From Rhodanobacter ginsengisoli (GTDB lineage: Bacteria; Pseudomonadota; Gammaproteobacteria; Xanthomonadales; Rhodanobacteraceae), in contig NZ_JBHSNF010000001.1 in NCBI RefSeq assembly GCF_042657065.1, positions 372,001 to 436,000 on the forward strand: a stretch of 64,000 bases of DNA. Reading direction: 5' to 3'. Within the stretch, counting starts at the first letter, position 1. Each line of letters starts with the position of its first letter. The notes under the pieces are model-generated. The model worked only from the letters and a program-made list of their open reading frames with translations. It had not been told where the DNA came from and ran no database searches. Both the position numbers and the translations under genes were made by a program. Shown here one piece after another: positions 55,316 to 64,000 of the stretch.

Positions 55316-57190
55316 ATGACCCCTCCGCCCCCGCTCCGTCGCCACGGCTTCTGGGCCTTTCTGCGCACGTTCGGGCGTGGCCTCAACATGATCCGGTTGA
55401 TCATCCTCAACCTGGTGTTCTTCGGCCTGCTTCTTGTGCTGCTGCTGGTGGTTACCGCCGGCGTGGCCGGCAATAGGCTGGATGGCACGCTGCAGAGCGA
55501 CAGCGTGCTGGTGATCAGGCCGCAGGGCCAGCTGGTCGAGCAGTACAGCATCGAGCCGCTGCAGCGTGCATTGACCGGCCTGTCCGGCGAGGATCCCAAG
55601 CAGGTGCAGGTGCGCGACCTGATCGGCGCGATCGACGCGGCGGCGAGCGACAAGCGGATCAGCCGCATCCTGCTGCTTCCCGGCGACCTGCAAGGCGGCG
55701 GTTTTGCCGCGTTGCGCGAAGTCGGTGCGGCGCTGGACCGGTTCCGCGCGGCGGGCAAGCCGGTGATCGCGTGGGCGGTGAATCTGGATCAGGGCCAGTA
55801 TTACCTCGCCGCGCACGCCGACCGTCTGCTGGTCGATCCGCAGGGCGGCGTGATGATCACCGGGCTGGCCAATTACCGCTTGTTCTACAAGGATCTGCTG
55901 GACAAGCTCGGCGTCGACGTGCACCTGTTCCGTGTCGGCGAGTTCAAGAGCGCGGCCGAGCCGTACATCCTCGACCACGCCTCGGCCGAAGCCAAGCAGG
56001 CCGACAGCTACTGGATGGGCGGCCTGTGGGACAGCTATCTCGCCGAAGTGTCCGCGTTGCGGAAACTCGACCCGGCGACGCTGCGCGACGACATCGACAA
56101 CCTGCCGCAGCATATCGCCAGCACCCAGGGCGACCTGGCCCAGCTGGCCCTGAACGAGCATCTCATCGACGGCACGGCAACCCGCGCCGAGCTCATCGCG
56201 ATGATGCGCAAGGAAGGCGTGCCGGCCGACCGCAAGGGACACAGTTTCCGGCAGGTCGATCTGTCGCGTTATGTCGCCAGCCTGCCCAGCGATGGCCATC
56301 CGTTCGCGGCCGGGGTGGCGATCGTGGTGGCCGAAGGCGAAATCAGCGCCGGCAAGCAGTCGCCCGGTTCCATCGGCGGCGAATCGACCGCTGCGCTGAT
56401 CCGCGCCGCGCGCGAGGACCGCAAGACCAGGGCGCTGGTGCTGCGGGTCAACTCCCCCGGCGGCGAAGTGTATGCGGCCGAGCAGATCCGTCGCGAGATC
56501 GAGCTGACCCGGGCGGCCGGTATCCCGGTGGTGGTGTCGATGGGCGACGTGGCGGCCAGCGGCGGCTACTGGATCTCGATGAACGCCAACCGCATCTTTG
56601 CCGAGCCGAACACCATCACCGGCTCGATCGGCATCTTCGGCATGTATTACTCGGTGCCGCATACCCTGGCGAAGCTCGGCATCCGGAGCGACGGCGTCGG
56701 TACCGGACCGATGGCCGGCGCATTCGACATCACCCGTCCGCTGGATCCGCATGTCGGTGCGGTGATCCAGGCGATCATCAACAAGGGCTATCGCGACTTC
56801 GTCGGCAACGTGGCCAAGGCCCGCGGCAAGAGCTATGCGGCTATCGATGCGATCGCACAGGGCCGTGTCTGGACCGGGCAGCAGGCGCTCGATCGTGGTC
56901 TGGTCGACCAGCTCGGCGGACTGGCCGCCGCCGTCGCCGAAGCGGCCCGGCTGGCCAAGCTGGGCAAGGGTTATCCGGTGCGTTACGAGGAGGCCCCGCT
57001 GGGCGGTTTCGAGCGCTTCCTGATCGGCCTCAACCGCAGTGCCAGCGTGCGGGTGATGCAGTCCTGGGGCATTCGCCTGCCGGGCTGGTTCGCCCAGTTG
57101 CCCGCGCTGGCGCCGGAACTGCAGCTGCTGCGCGATGCCCGGGCCGGCACGCCGAACATCTACGCCGACTGCCTGTGCCGTCCGCGCTAG
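55316..57190 (+). CDS. sppA: Signal peptide peptidase SppA (67K type)
   Basis: Inner-membrane protease that degrades cleaved signal peptides. 624 aa, the double-domain form of E. coli (618). One membrane segment near residues 26-50 (IILNLVFFGLLLVLLLVV). The catalytic Lys211 is in the first half (RVGEFKSAAEPY) and Ser415 in the second (GDVAASGGYW), matching Lys209/Ser409 of E. coli. Three in-frame ATGs exist (55262, 55298, 55316); AGGA seven bases before 55316 favours it and avoids overlap with the MATE gene. Confidence 0.94.
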   Translation: MTPPPPLRRHGFWAFLRTFGRGLNMIRLIILNLVFFGLLLVLLLVVTAGVAGNRLDGTLQSDSVLVIRPQGQLVEQYSIEPLQRALTGLSGEDPKQVQVRDLIGAIDAAASDKRISRILLLPGDLQGGGFAALREVGAALDRFRAAGKPVIAWAVNLDQGQYYLAAHADRLLVDPQGGVMITGLANYRLFYKDLLDKLGVDVHLFRVGEFKSAAEPYILDHASAEAKQADSYWMGGLWDSYLAEVSALRKLDPATLRDDIDNLPQHIASTQGDLAQLALNEHLIDGTATRAELIAMMRKEGVPADRKGHSFRQVDLSRYVASLPSDGHPFAAGVAIVVAEGEISAGKQSPGSIGGESTAALIRAAREDRKTRALVLRVNSPGGEVYAAEQIRREIELTRAAGIPVVVSMGDVAASGGYWISMNANRIFAEPNTITGSIGIFGMYYSVPHTLAKLGIRSDGVGTGPMAGAFDITRPLDPHVGAVIQAIINKGYRDFVGNVAKARGKSYAAIDAIAQGRVWTGQQALDRGLVDQLGGLAAAVAEAARLAKLGKGYPVRYEEAPLGGFERFLIGLNRSASVRVMQSWGIRLPGWFAQLPALAPELQLLRDARAGTPNIYADCLCRPR

Positions 57191-57246
57191 GCGCGGACCC
57201 GCGGCAGGCGGCGGTGGCCGCCGGAGGGTAAGGCCGCGGGGCAGGG

Positions 57247-57450
57247 TTACTGCTGCTGCGCCTCGATCTGCTTGCGCTGTTCTTCGGCCTGCTTGTCCAC
57301 CACTTTCTGCACGTCCCTGGCGCGCTGTTCCTGCGCCTTCATGGCGTCGAACGGGGTGGCGACATCCGCCGCCCTGGCCTTCGGTTCCGGCGGCTTGCCG
57401 GAGCAGGCGCCCAGAGCCAGCAGGCAGAGCAGGAGCGGCAACTTGTTCAT
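57247..57450 (-). CDS. Small putative lipoprotein, 67 aa
   Basis: MNKLPLLLCLLALGACSGK is a canonical lipoprotein signal with LGAC lipobox (Cys16). The mature part is about 50 residues, charged and helical (EQRARDVQKVVDKQAEEQRK), ending in polyglutamine; it could form a short coiled coil like small outer-membrane lipoproteins. No family recognised. Convergent with sppA. Confidence 0.78.
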   Translation of the reverse strand: MNKLPLLLCLLALGACSGKPPEPKARAADVATPFDAMKAQEQRARDVQKVVDKQAEEQRKQIEAQQQ

Positions 57451-57572
57451 GGCGTTTCTCGCAATGGATGAGCGCTGGGAGTGTCTCGCCGCGGGTGCGT
57501 GCAGGCAAGCATGGTGTCGGCAAGGCGATGTCCGAGCTATGCGTGCCGGGGCCGACGTTTTAAGCTGCGTCC

Positions 57573-58355
57573 ATGAACAGCCGCCTCGATGCCTGGCAAC
57601 TGCAAGGCCACACCGCCCTGATCACCGGTGCCAGCAAGGGCATCGGTTACGCCGTTGCCAGGGAACTGGCCGCGCTGGGTTGCGACCTCCTGCTGGTGGC
57701 GCGCGACGAAGACCACCTCGAGCAGGTCCGGGTGGAATTGACCGATGACTTTCCCGGCGTCGAGATCCTGGCCTTCGGTGCGGATCTGACCGAGGCCGAG
57801 GAGCGCCTGGCGGTGTTCGACTGGATCGCGGATCTGGGCGCGCCGGTGTCGCTGCTGATCAACAATGTGGGTGGCAACCTGCCTAGGGCGACGCTCGAAT
57901 ACAGCACGGACGAGGTTAGGGCGATCCTGGAGCAGAACCTGATTTCCGCCTTCGAGATGTGCCGGCTGGCGCACCCCCACCTGGTGCAGCACGCCAATGC
58001 GGCGATCGTCAACGTGGGCTCGGTATCGGCAATCACCCATGTGCGCACGGGTTCACCCTACGGCATGAGCAAGGCGGCGCTGCACCAGCTCACCCGCAAC
58101 CTGGCCGCCGAATGGGCGGTGGATGGCATCCGCGTCAACGCGGTGGCGCCCTGGTATATCCGCACCCAGCGCTCGGAACCGGCGCTGGCGGACGCCGACT
58201 ACCTGGATGAGGTGCTGGAAAGGACGCCGCTCAAGCGCATCGGCGAGCCCGAGGAGGTGGCGGCGGCGATCGCCTTTCTCAGCCTGCCGGCGGCCAGCTA
58301 CATCACCGGCCAGGTACTGGCGGTGGACGGCGGATTTCTGAACTACGGTTTCTGA
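57573..58355 (+). CDS. Short-chain dehydrogenase/reductase
   Basis: 260 aa. Cofactor motif TGASKGIG near the N-terminus, NNVGGN, catalytic Ser in VNVGSVSAI and YxxxK in SPYGMSKAALHQL, and a C-terminal ASYITGQVLAVDGGF. The overall pattern is close to plant tropinone-reductase-like SDRs that also occur in proteobacteria; the true substrate is unknown. Monocistronic: divergent from the small lipoprotein and convergent with degV. Confidence 0.9.
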   Translation: MNSRLDAWQLQGHTALITGASKGIGYAVARELAALGCDLLLVARDEDHLEQVRVELTDDFPGVEILAFGADLTEAEERLAVFDWIADLGAPVSLLINNVGGNLPRATLEYSTDEVRAILEQNLISAFEMCRLAHPHLVQHANAAIVNVGSVSAITHVRTGSPYGMSKAALHQLTRNLAAEWAVDGIRVNAVAPWYIRTQRSEPALADADYLDEVLERTPLKRIGEPEEVAAAIAFLSLPAASYITGQVLAVDGGFLNYGF

Positions 58356-58442
58356 GCGGCACGCCCGGAACGACCCGGTCCGCCTGCCGGTGAGCGCAAA
58401 GGCGTGTCGTCTTCCCCTGCCGGGCAAAAGTCCAAGGAGTCC

Positions 58443-59387
58443 TCAGAATTCGGCGTCGTGTTCCTCGGCGGCCAGACCGAGTGTCACGGCACCCTCGCCG
58501 ACGTTGACCATGCCGGTGATGCTCATCGGTGCCTCCATCAGTTCGACGCCATGCTCCTCGCAGGCCGCACGCAGTCCGGCATAGCCGGGCAGGTGGGTCA
58601 GCACGGCCAGGTCGCCGCCGTAGCTCACGCAGACCAGCGGCACCAGCAGACCGGCACGCACCCGCTGGGCGGCATAGCCGAACAGTGCTTCCGCGCCCTG
58701 CTCGAAGCCACGAACCTTGCCGACTGGGCCGGTTTCGCCGCGGAAACAGCGCAGCAGCGGTTTGATGTCCAGTGCCGAGCCAAGCATCGCGCTGAACAGG
58801 CTGACGCTGCGGTCGTTCTTTTTCTTGGCGCGGGCACGCAGATAGTAGAGGTCCCGCGGCAGCATGTAGCCATAGCTGTTGTTGGCGATGTAAAGCAGTC
58901 GCTCACGGATCGCCGCCGGGGTGTCGCCGGCCGCGATCATCCGGGTCGCCTCGTACACGGCGGGGGCTGCACCGGCAAAGATGTTGCGGGTGTCGATGAC
59001 CCGCATCATGAAGGGACCGGGGATGGAGGCCGCTTCGCGTGCCTGGCGATAGTTCTTGAGGATCACGAAGCTGGCGCGGTTGACATGCTCGTTGATCGGG
59101 CTGCGGGTAGCGGTGATGGTCAGGCAGAACACGCAATCCTGCTCCAGTACCAGTTTGTCGAGGAACAACTTCTGTACCTCTTCCACCGGGCATGGCTCGG
59201 TTTCCGCCGAATGGCTGCGGCTGCCGAGCCGAAGATCGATGAACCGCTGAAGCTCAGCCGGCTTGCGATCGTCCAGGAAGACTTGGCCATCCACCTTGAC
59301 CGTGATCGGCATCACCGCGATGTCGTGCTGCTGCATGAATGCCGGCGAGAGATCGCAGGCCGCATCTATTGCAAGACCTATCCGCAT
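58443..59387 (-). CDS. DegV family fatty-acid-binding protein
   Basis: 314 aa. Opens with MRIGLAIDAACDLSPAFMQQ, then VMPITVKVDG, a TITATRSPINEHVNRA segment at the place where DegV proteins contact the fatty-acid carboxylate, and a domain 2 with VSYGGDLAVL and a closing GMVNVGEGAVTLG. In Gram-positives (FakB) such proteins present fatty acids to a kinase; no fakA-like gene is seen here. GGGGGA eight bases before ATG 59387. Divergent from the AMP nucleosidase gene. Confidence 0.86.
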   Translation of the reverse strand: MRIGLAIDAACDLSPAFMQQHDIAVMPITVKVDGQVFLDDRKPAELQRFIDLRLGSRSHSAETEPCPVEEVQKLFLDKLVLEQDCVFCLTITATRSPINEHVNRASFVILKNYRQAREAASIPGPFMMRVIDTRNIFAGAAPAVYEATRMIAAGDTPAAIRERLLYIANNSYGYMLPRDLYYLRARAKKKNDRSVSLFSAMLGSALDIKPLLRCFRGETGPVGKVRGFEQGAEALFGYAAQRVRAGLLVPLVCVSYGGDLAVLTHLPGYAGLRAACEEHGVELMEAPMSITGMVNVGEGAVTLGLAAEEHDAEF

Positions 59388-59577
59388 GACTTGATTCCCC
59401 CATGGATGGCAGGAGAAACATAGCATGCGGACCGTGACGTGGAAGGAGCGCCAGCGAGGGCCGGATCCACCCGGGAGAAAGCTGGCAGGCCGCCGCGTCC
59501 GCCGCCTAAGATGGAAGGACATATCCGACGTCCCGCGCGGGTGTCTTCCCCGGTCACGTGATTCGAGTAGGGTCCTG

Positions 59578-60369
59578 ATGAAAAACAAGCACGAAATCGT
59601 CTCCAACTGGTTGCCGCGATATACCGGTACCCCACTGGAGCAGTTCGGCGAGCACATCCTGCTGACCAATTTCGGTCATTACGTGGAGCTGTTCGCGCAA
59701 TGGCACGGGGTGGAGGTGCAAGGGCGCGACCGGCCGATGCCGAACGCCACCGCGGATGGCATCACCCTGATCAATTTCGGCATGGGCAGCCCCAACGCGG
59801 CCACCGTGATGGATCTGCTCGGTGCGATCCAGCCGCAGGCCGCGTTGTTCCTGGGCAAGTGCGGCGGGGTCAAGAAGAAGAACCGGCTCGGCGACCTGGT
59901 GCTGCCGATCGCGGCGATTCGCGGTGAAGGCACCAGCAACGACTATCTGCCGCCGGAAGTCCCGGCACTGCCGGCGTTCCAGCTGCAGCGAGCGGTGTCG
60001 ACGATGATCCGCGACCTGGGCCACGACTACTGGACCGGCACGGTGTACACCACCAACCGCCGCGTGTGGGAACACGACGACGCATTCAAGAGCTATCTGC
60101 GGCGTACCCGCTGCATGGCCGTGGATATGGAGACCGCCACGATCTTCGCCGCCGGGTTTGCGAACCGGATTCCCTGCGGTGCGCTGCTGCTGGTGTCCGA
60201 TCAGCCGATGATTCCGGAAGGCGTGAAGACCGAGGCCAGCGATCGCAACATCACCTCGCAGTTTGTGGAGGCGCATATCCGGATCGGCATCGAGGCGCTC
60301 AAGCTGGTGCGTCGCAACGGACGCAGCGTGAAACACCTGCGCTTCGAGGAGGATGGGGAAGCCGAGTGA
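59578..60369 (+). CDS. amn: AMP nucleosidase, short form
   Basis: Predicted to hydrolyse AMP to adenine and ribose-5-phosphate. 263 aa: a nucleoside-phosphorylase fold lacking the N-terminal regulatory domain of E. coli Amn (484 aa). Characteristic stretches are NWLPRYTGTPLEQFGEHILL, LINFGMGSPNAATVMDLL, FLGKCGGVKKKNRLGDLV, CMAVDMETATIFAAG (substrate-binding Met-Glu) and SDQPMIPEGVKT. This short form is assigned to AMP nucleosidase by family; related folds cleave other nucleosides, so activity is inferred. ATG 59578 fits homologues. Confidence 0.86.
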   Translation: MKNKHEIVSNWLPRYTGTPLEQFGEHILLTNFGHYVELFAQWHGVEVQGRDRPMPNATADGITLINFGMGSPNAATVMDLLGAIQPQAALFLGKCGGVKKKNRLGDLVLPIAAIRGEGTSNDYLPPEVPALPAFQLQRAVSTMIRDLGHDYWTGTVYTTNRRVWEHDDAFKSYLRRTRCMAVDMETATIFAAGFANRIPCGALLLVSDQPMIPEGVKTEASDRNITSQFVEAHIRIGIEALKLVRRNGRSVKHLRFEEDGEAE

Positions 60370-60874
60370 ACCGGTCGCGGGGAATCTTGTATCCGGGATT
60401 ATGGATACGCGCGCGTATGTTTTGGCGTGCTGGTTGTCGGCTTGCTGAAGTCCGCACGGGCGTATGCCGCGCAGTGCCTCGCACGGGCCGGCATGGTGAG
60501 CACTGGGGAAATCCGTATCGGAGCTGTATGGATCGGGAATGAGGTGTCTCGAGCCCCGCGACCTCGGCCGCACTTGTACAAAATATGTTGACAATGCGTT
60601 AAGGTGCACGAGACAAGAGGCGGCGAAGGACTGGTGAAGCGTGTGATTTGGGTACTTAAGGACGAAGCGTACCGCGCGCCATCGGGAGCTTGAGCTTGAT
60701 GGTTCGCGAAGGTTTGCAGCTTGTTCACGTAGCGTTATTTGCCTGTTAGTATCACCCTGGATCAGCAACTCCAGGGTCTGCGGTTCATCGGTCTGGGAGA
60801 GTCGGGCCAAGTCGTCAAGCTTTTGGGCAGAACGTTTCTGACCCAAGGTAAATAATTAATCGGAGGGTGTCTTT
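60370..60874 (+). other. 505-base leader region of the TonB receptor
   Basis: No gene seen. It holds a small hairpin after amn (60389-60394/60403-60408), a TTGACA (60588-60593) with a weak AGACAA 17 bases downstream as a possible promoter, TTGTACAA (60574-60581) as a short palindrome overlapping it, and a hairpin ACCCTGG/CCAGGGT (60754-60760/60771-60777) near the start of the gene. If that promoter is real, the 5' leader is about 250 bases, long enough for post-transcriptional control. A/T content is higher than in the coding regions. Confidence 0.45.
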
Positions 60875-63844
60875 ATGAAACTTGGGGTCAAGAAACTTTC
60901 TTCGGCAGTTCGCCTGGCGCTTTCGCTGGGTGCTGTCATCGCGGTGGGTGCCTCGAGCACTGCATTCGCGCAGGATACGAGCAACTCAACGCAGGACACC
61001 GCCAGCACCAAGCAGGCGCAGACACTGCAGACGGTCGTGGTTACCGGTTCGCACATTCGTCGTGTGGATCTGGAAACGTCCAACCCGGTCGTCACGATCG
61101 ACGCCGCCGCCATCAAGGCAACCGGCAAGCTGACCCTCGGTGACGTGCTGCAGTCGCTGCCGGCAGTGACGGGCGGCAACATCAACCCGCAGGTCAACAA
61201 CAGCGGCGGCACCGGCGGTTCTTCGGTCGGCCTGCGCGGCCTGGGTTCCCAGCGGACCCTGCTGCTGATCAACGGCAAGCGCATCATCAACCAGGATCCG
61301 AACTCGATCCCGGCCGACATGATCGAGCGCGTCGAAGTGCTGACCGACGGTGCCTCGTCGGTGTACGGCTCCGATGCGATCGGCGGCGTGGTCAACTTCA
61401 TCCTGAAGAAGGATTATCAGGGCGCCCAGGTTTCGGTGAACTACGGTGAATCCGACCACAACGACGGTGCCTCGCGTGGTGCCCAGTTCACGTTCGGCCA
61501 GACCTCGGACAAGGGCAGCATCGTTGCCGGCATCGACTACAACAAGTCCGACGCCATCCTGGCCTCGAACCGCAAGTTCTCCCAGAACTCGGTGTCGCTC
61601 TATGGCACCAAGAGCACCCCGGTTCACAGCTTTATCGGTGGTTCGACCTTCATCGCGCACGGTCGCGTCCAGCTGCCGGCCGCTCTGCAGGCCAGCCTGG
61701 GTTGCAAGTACGGCGTGGCCAATACCGGCGCCAGCGGTCAGAACCCGGCGACCGATTACCATTGCTTCACCAATGCCGACAAGTACAACTACGCCAGCGT
61801 CAATCTGATCCAGACCCCGCAGGAACGTACCAGCCTGTTCGTCAACGGCACCTATAACCTGGGTGAGCACGTCACGGCGTACATGGATGCATACCACAAC
61901 AAGACCACGTCGGGCTTCCAGCTCGCGCCGGCCCTGTACGGTACCGCCTACGGTGCGATGATCTCGAAGGACAGCTACTACAACCCGTTTGGTCAGGATT
62001 TCGTACCAGGTGGCAATGATTTCCGCGTGCGCCTGGTCTCGGCCGGCAATCGCAGCGCCAACTACGGCACCTCGACCGATCAGGTTCATGCCGGACTGAA
62101 GGGTGACTTCACCATCCTCGACCAGGCCTGGAACTGGGATGCGGGAATGAGCTATGGCCATTTCTCGCAGGATCTGATTACCCGCGGCCTGCCGAACACG
62201 GCCAAGCTCAATGCCGATCTCGGTCCGTCCCATCTCGATCCGGCCACCGGCCAGGTGGTCTGCGATTCGGGCGCTGCCGGTTGCACCCCGTTCAACCCGT
62301 TCAACATGTTTGACCCGAAGTCGGTCGCTGCCTTGCAGGCCGCCGCCGTTCCCGCGATCAGCAACCGCCACCGGATCGAGAAGGTCTACTCGGTTGATGT
62401 CAACGGTGGCCTGTTCGACCTGCCGGCCGGTACCGTGCAGCTCGCTGCCGGCGCCGACTATCGCAAGGAATACACCAACAGCACGGTCGACCCGTTGCTG
62501 TTGATCGATCCGGTCAGCCTGAACTGCACGCTGGGTAGCCAGTGCGCGTCGCCGCTGCAGGGCGGCTACACCGCGAAGGAAGCCTACGCCGAGGTATTCG
62601 TGCCGATCCTGAAGGATCTGCCGGGCGTGCAGAGCCTGAACGTCACTATCGGTGACCGTTATTCCAAGTTCAACCTGTTCGGTACCAACAACAGCAAGAA
62701 GTTCGCGGTGGAATATCGCCCGATCAACGACCTGCTGCTGCGTGCCACCGTGTCGGACGTGTTCCGCGCCCCGACCGTGCTCGACAAGTTCGGTGCAGCG
62801 ACGAGCGATGCGCCCAAGCTCAGCAACGATCCCTGCAACGGCATCACCACCGCCGGCAACCCGGCTTGCGTGGGCGTGCCGACCGACGGCACCTTCACCA
62901 ATACCGATGTGGCGGCCGGCCAGCAGATCAAGGGTGTGGCATCCGGTGCCTCGTACGCGGGCATTCCGATCGGGCCGGAGAAGGGCAAGTCCTTCGACTG
63001 GGGCTTCGTCTACTCGCCGAGCTACGCTCCGGGCCTGTCCGCCAGCGTGGACATGTGGAAGATCTACCTGAACGACACCATCACCACCATTGGTGCGCAG
63101 ACGGTACTCAACCTGTGCTACGCCGGTGAAACCACGTACTGCCCGCTGATCAAGCGTTTCCCGGCCGGCAACGTCAATGCCGGACAGATCGACAACATCA
63201 TCGAGCCGACCGGCAACCTCGGCCGTACCGATGCGGGCGGCGTGGATCTGTCCCTGCGCTACAAGCTGCCGCAGTTCTCCTTCGGCAACTTCACGATCGG
63301 TGTGGACGCGACCTACCTGTCGCGTTGGGACCAGCAGACGGCGCCGGGCAGCGATGCCAACGCGGTCTATCATGATGCCGGTCACTTCATGCCGTTCGGT
63401 TCGGCACAGGCTGCAGCCTGCCCCAGCGGCGGTGGCGTCTGCCTGTTCCCGCGCTGGCGTGGGCAGGGTTTCCTGAACTGGAACCTGGGCAACTGGGACG
63501 CTTCCTGGCGCATGCGTTACATCGGCCGTTTCCAGAACGGTTCGAAGAGCCCGAGCCAGGATACGTTCCCGGGTGGCGTGTGCTACTACGAGGGCAAGCC
63601 CGCGGGTAACCACTGCAACGCGACCGGTTTGGTCTTCAAGTACGGCGCCACGGTCTACAACGACGTATCGGTCGGCTACAACATCGAGCCGTACAACACC
63701 CGCGTCGACTTCGGCGTGAACAACCTGTTCGACAAGCAGCCGCCGTTCCTGTACGCGAACAACACGCTGAATGCGAACACCGATCCGAGCGACTTCGACC
63801 TCATTGGCCGCTACTTCTGGGCTCGCGTGACGGTCAAGTTCTGA
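60875..63844 (+). CDS. TonB-dependent outer-membrane receptor
   Basis: 989 aa. Signal peptide to about residue 32 (SSTAFAQ), then QTVVVTGSHIRR leading into the plug domain (about 55-175: GKLTLGDVLQSLPAVTGG, LRGLGSQRTLLLINGKRI, VEVLTDGASSVYGSDAIGGV). The remainder is a 22-strand barrel with the C-terminal YFWARVTVKF ending in the Phe needed for outer-membrane assembly. The ligand cannot be read from sequence; neighbours give no iron or sugar genes. CGGAGGG about seven bases before ATG 60875. A strong terminator follows. Confidence 0.93.
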   Translation: MKLGVKKLSSAVRLALSLGAVIAVGASSTAFAQDTSNSTQDTASTKQAQTLQTVVVTGSHIRRVDLETSNPVVTIDAAAIKATGKLTLGDVLQSLPAVTGGNINPQVNNSGGTGGSSVGLRGLGSQRTLLLINGKRIINQDPNSIPADMIERVEVLTDGASSVYGSDAIGGVVNFILKKDYQGAQVSVNYGESDHNDGASRGAQFTFGQTSDKGSIVAGIDYNKSDAILASNRKFSQNSVSLYGTKSTPVHSFIGGSTFIAHGRVQLPAALQASLGCKYGVANTGASGQNPATDYHCFTNADKYNYASVNLIQTPQERTSLFVNGTYNLGEHVTAYMDAYHNKTTSGFQLAPALYGTAYGAMISKDSYYNPFGQDFVPGGNDFRVRLVSAGNRSANYGTSTDQVHAGLKGDFTILDQAWNWDAGMSYGHFSQDLITRGLPNTAKLNADLGPSHLDPATGQVVCDSGAAGCTPFNPFNMFDPKSVAALQAAAVPAISNRHRIEKVYSVDVNGGLFDLPAGTVQLAAGADYRKEYTNSTVDPLLLIDPVSLNCTLGSQCASPLQGGYTAKEAYAEVFVPILKDLPGVQSLNVTIGDRYSKFNLFGTNNSKKFAVEYRPINDLLLRATVSDVFRAPTVLDKFGAATSDAPKLSNDPCNGITTAGNPACVGVPTDGTFTNTDVAAGQQIKGVASGASYAGIPIGPEKGKSFDWGFVYSPSYAPGLSASVDMWKIYLNDTITTIGAQTVLNLCYAGETTYCPLIKRFPAGNVNAGQIDNIIEPTGNLGRTDAGGVDLSLRYKLPQFSFGNFTIGVDATYLSRWDQQTAPGSDANAVYHDAGHFMPFGSAQAAACPSGGGVCLFPRWRGQGFLNWNLGNWDASWRMRYIGRFQNGSKSPSQDTFPGGVCYYEGKPAGNHCNATGLVFKYGATVYNDVSVGYNIEPYNTRVDFGVNNLFDKQPPFLYANNTLNANTDPSDFDLIGRYFWARVTVKF

Positions 63845-63877
63845 TCGAGTAACCTGCTGCAATAGTTGTATGTTGAC

Positions 63878-63914
63878 GAGCCGCGCGAATCACTTCGCGC
63901 GGCTCCTTTTTTTT
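63878..63914 (+). terminator. Strong intrinsic terminator after the TonB receptor
   Basis: Perfect 12-bp stem (63878-63889 with 63894-63905; GAGCCGCGCGAA, loop TCAC) followed at once by C and eight T (63906-63914). Confidence 0.93.
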
Positions 63915-63918
63915 CAAG

Positions 63919-64000
63919 ATGGCCATGACGACACAAGCGAAACAAAGAATTCTCGAGGCGTTCCAGATCGGCCAACTGGCCGAGGCGGAACAACTCGCCC
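63919..64000 (+). CDS. Start of a TPR-like protein (cut by window end)
   Basis: Open frame from ATG 63919 (ATG 63925 also possible) to the window edge, 27 codons. The helical pattern ILEAFQIGQLAEAEQLA fits the first helix pair of a tetratricopeptide repeat. In xanthomonads a TPR/sulfotransferase-type gene often follows TonB receptors of this kind; here that is inference from position and 20-odd residues. Only four bases separate it from the terminator T-run, so its own promoter or read-through must be involved. Confidence 0.55.
   Translation, partial: MAMTTQAKQRILEAFQIGQLAEAEQLA

Overview
The window is a compact, GC-rich chromosomal segment. Gene content and protein resemblance point to the order Xanthomonadales (Lysobacterales), most likely Rhodanobacteraceae (Rhodanobacter/Dyella-like); that is inference, because there is no rRNA gene to anchor it. 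Support comes from the plant-type glutamate-cysteine ligase, the short AMP nucleosidase, a TonB receptor followed by a TPR-like gene, and hairpin-rich intergenic repeats of the xanthomonad kind. I saw no tRNA, rRNA, CRISPR array, prophage or insertion sequence.

Layout. 0-0.46 kb: hairpin repeats. 0.46-4.5 kb: pyrC, a SecD-head-like lipoprotein, gshA and an ankyrin protein. 4.5-9.1 kb: the conserved rho-trxA / rhlB cluster, with long disordered tails on both Rho (N-terminal) and RhlB (C-terminal). 9.2-16.5 kb: ftsE-ftsX, a double-receiver protein overlapping ung, rpoH preceded by a perfect CIRCE operator, then a carboxy-terminal protease and envC on the other strand. FtsEX and EnvC are known partners in septal peptidoglycan splitting. 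16.7-22.8 kb: glutamate synthase gltB-gltD, with a 39-codon ORF joined by ATGA overlaps to both. 22.8-29.2 kb: a SpmA/SpmB-type membrane protein, a TANGO2-like protein, LigB with a signal peptide, and a minus-strand run hutD - nnrU - small membrane protein - DUF938 methyltransferase - YchJ.

29.9-41.5 kb is the most distinctive block: three paralogous c-di-GMP enzymes of nearly identical length (985, 985 and 988 aa). Each has an N-terminal conserved module, two related GAF-like modules, coiled coils, GGDEF and EAL. The helicase gene dinG sits on the opposite strand between the first and second.

41.5-53.1 kb: a FrnE/DsbA-like oxidoreductase, an FAD-dependent oxidoreductase, a small unknown protein, DUF1993 and MFS genes with ATGA overlap, a hydrolase overlapping hemH, a SYLF protein, tatABC, and priA. 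53.1-53.9 kb: a gene-free stretch with an inverted pair of perfect DnaA boxes beside an A/T-rich tract. 53.9-64 kb: a MATE exporter, sppA, a tiny lipoprotein, an SDR, degV, an AMP nucleosidase, a TonB-dependent receptor with a strong terminator, and the start of a TPR-like gene cut by the window end.

Start codons were chosen from Shine-Dalgarno spacing, signal peptides and family length. Several genes use GTG (gshA, rho, trxA, ftsE, ftsX, the hydrolase at 46.6 kb).
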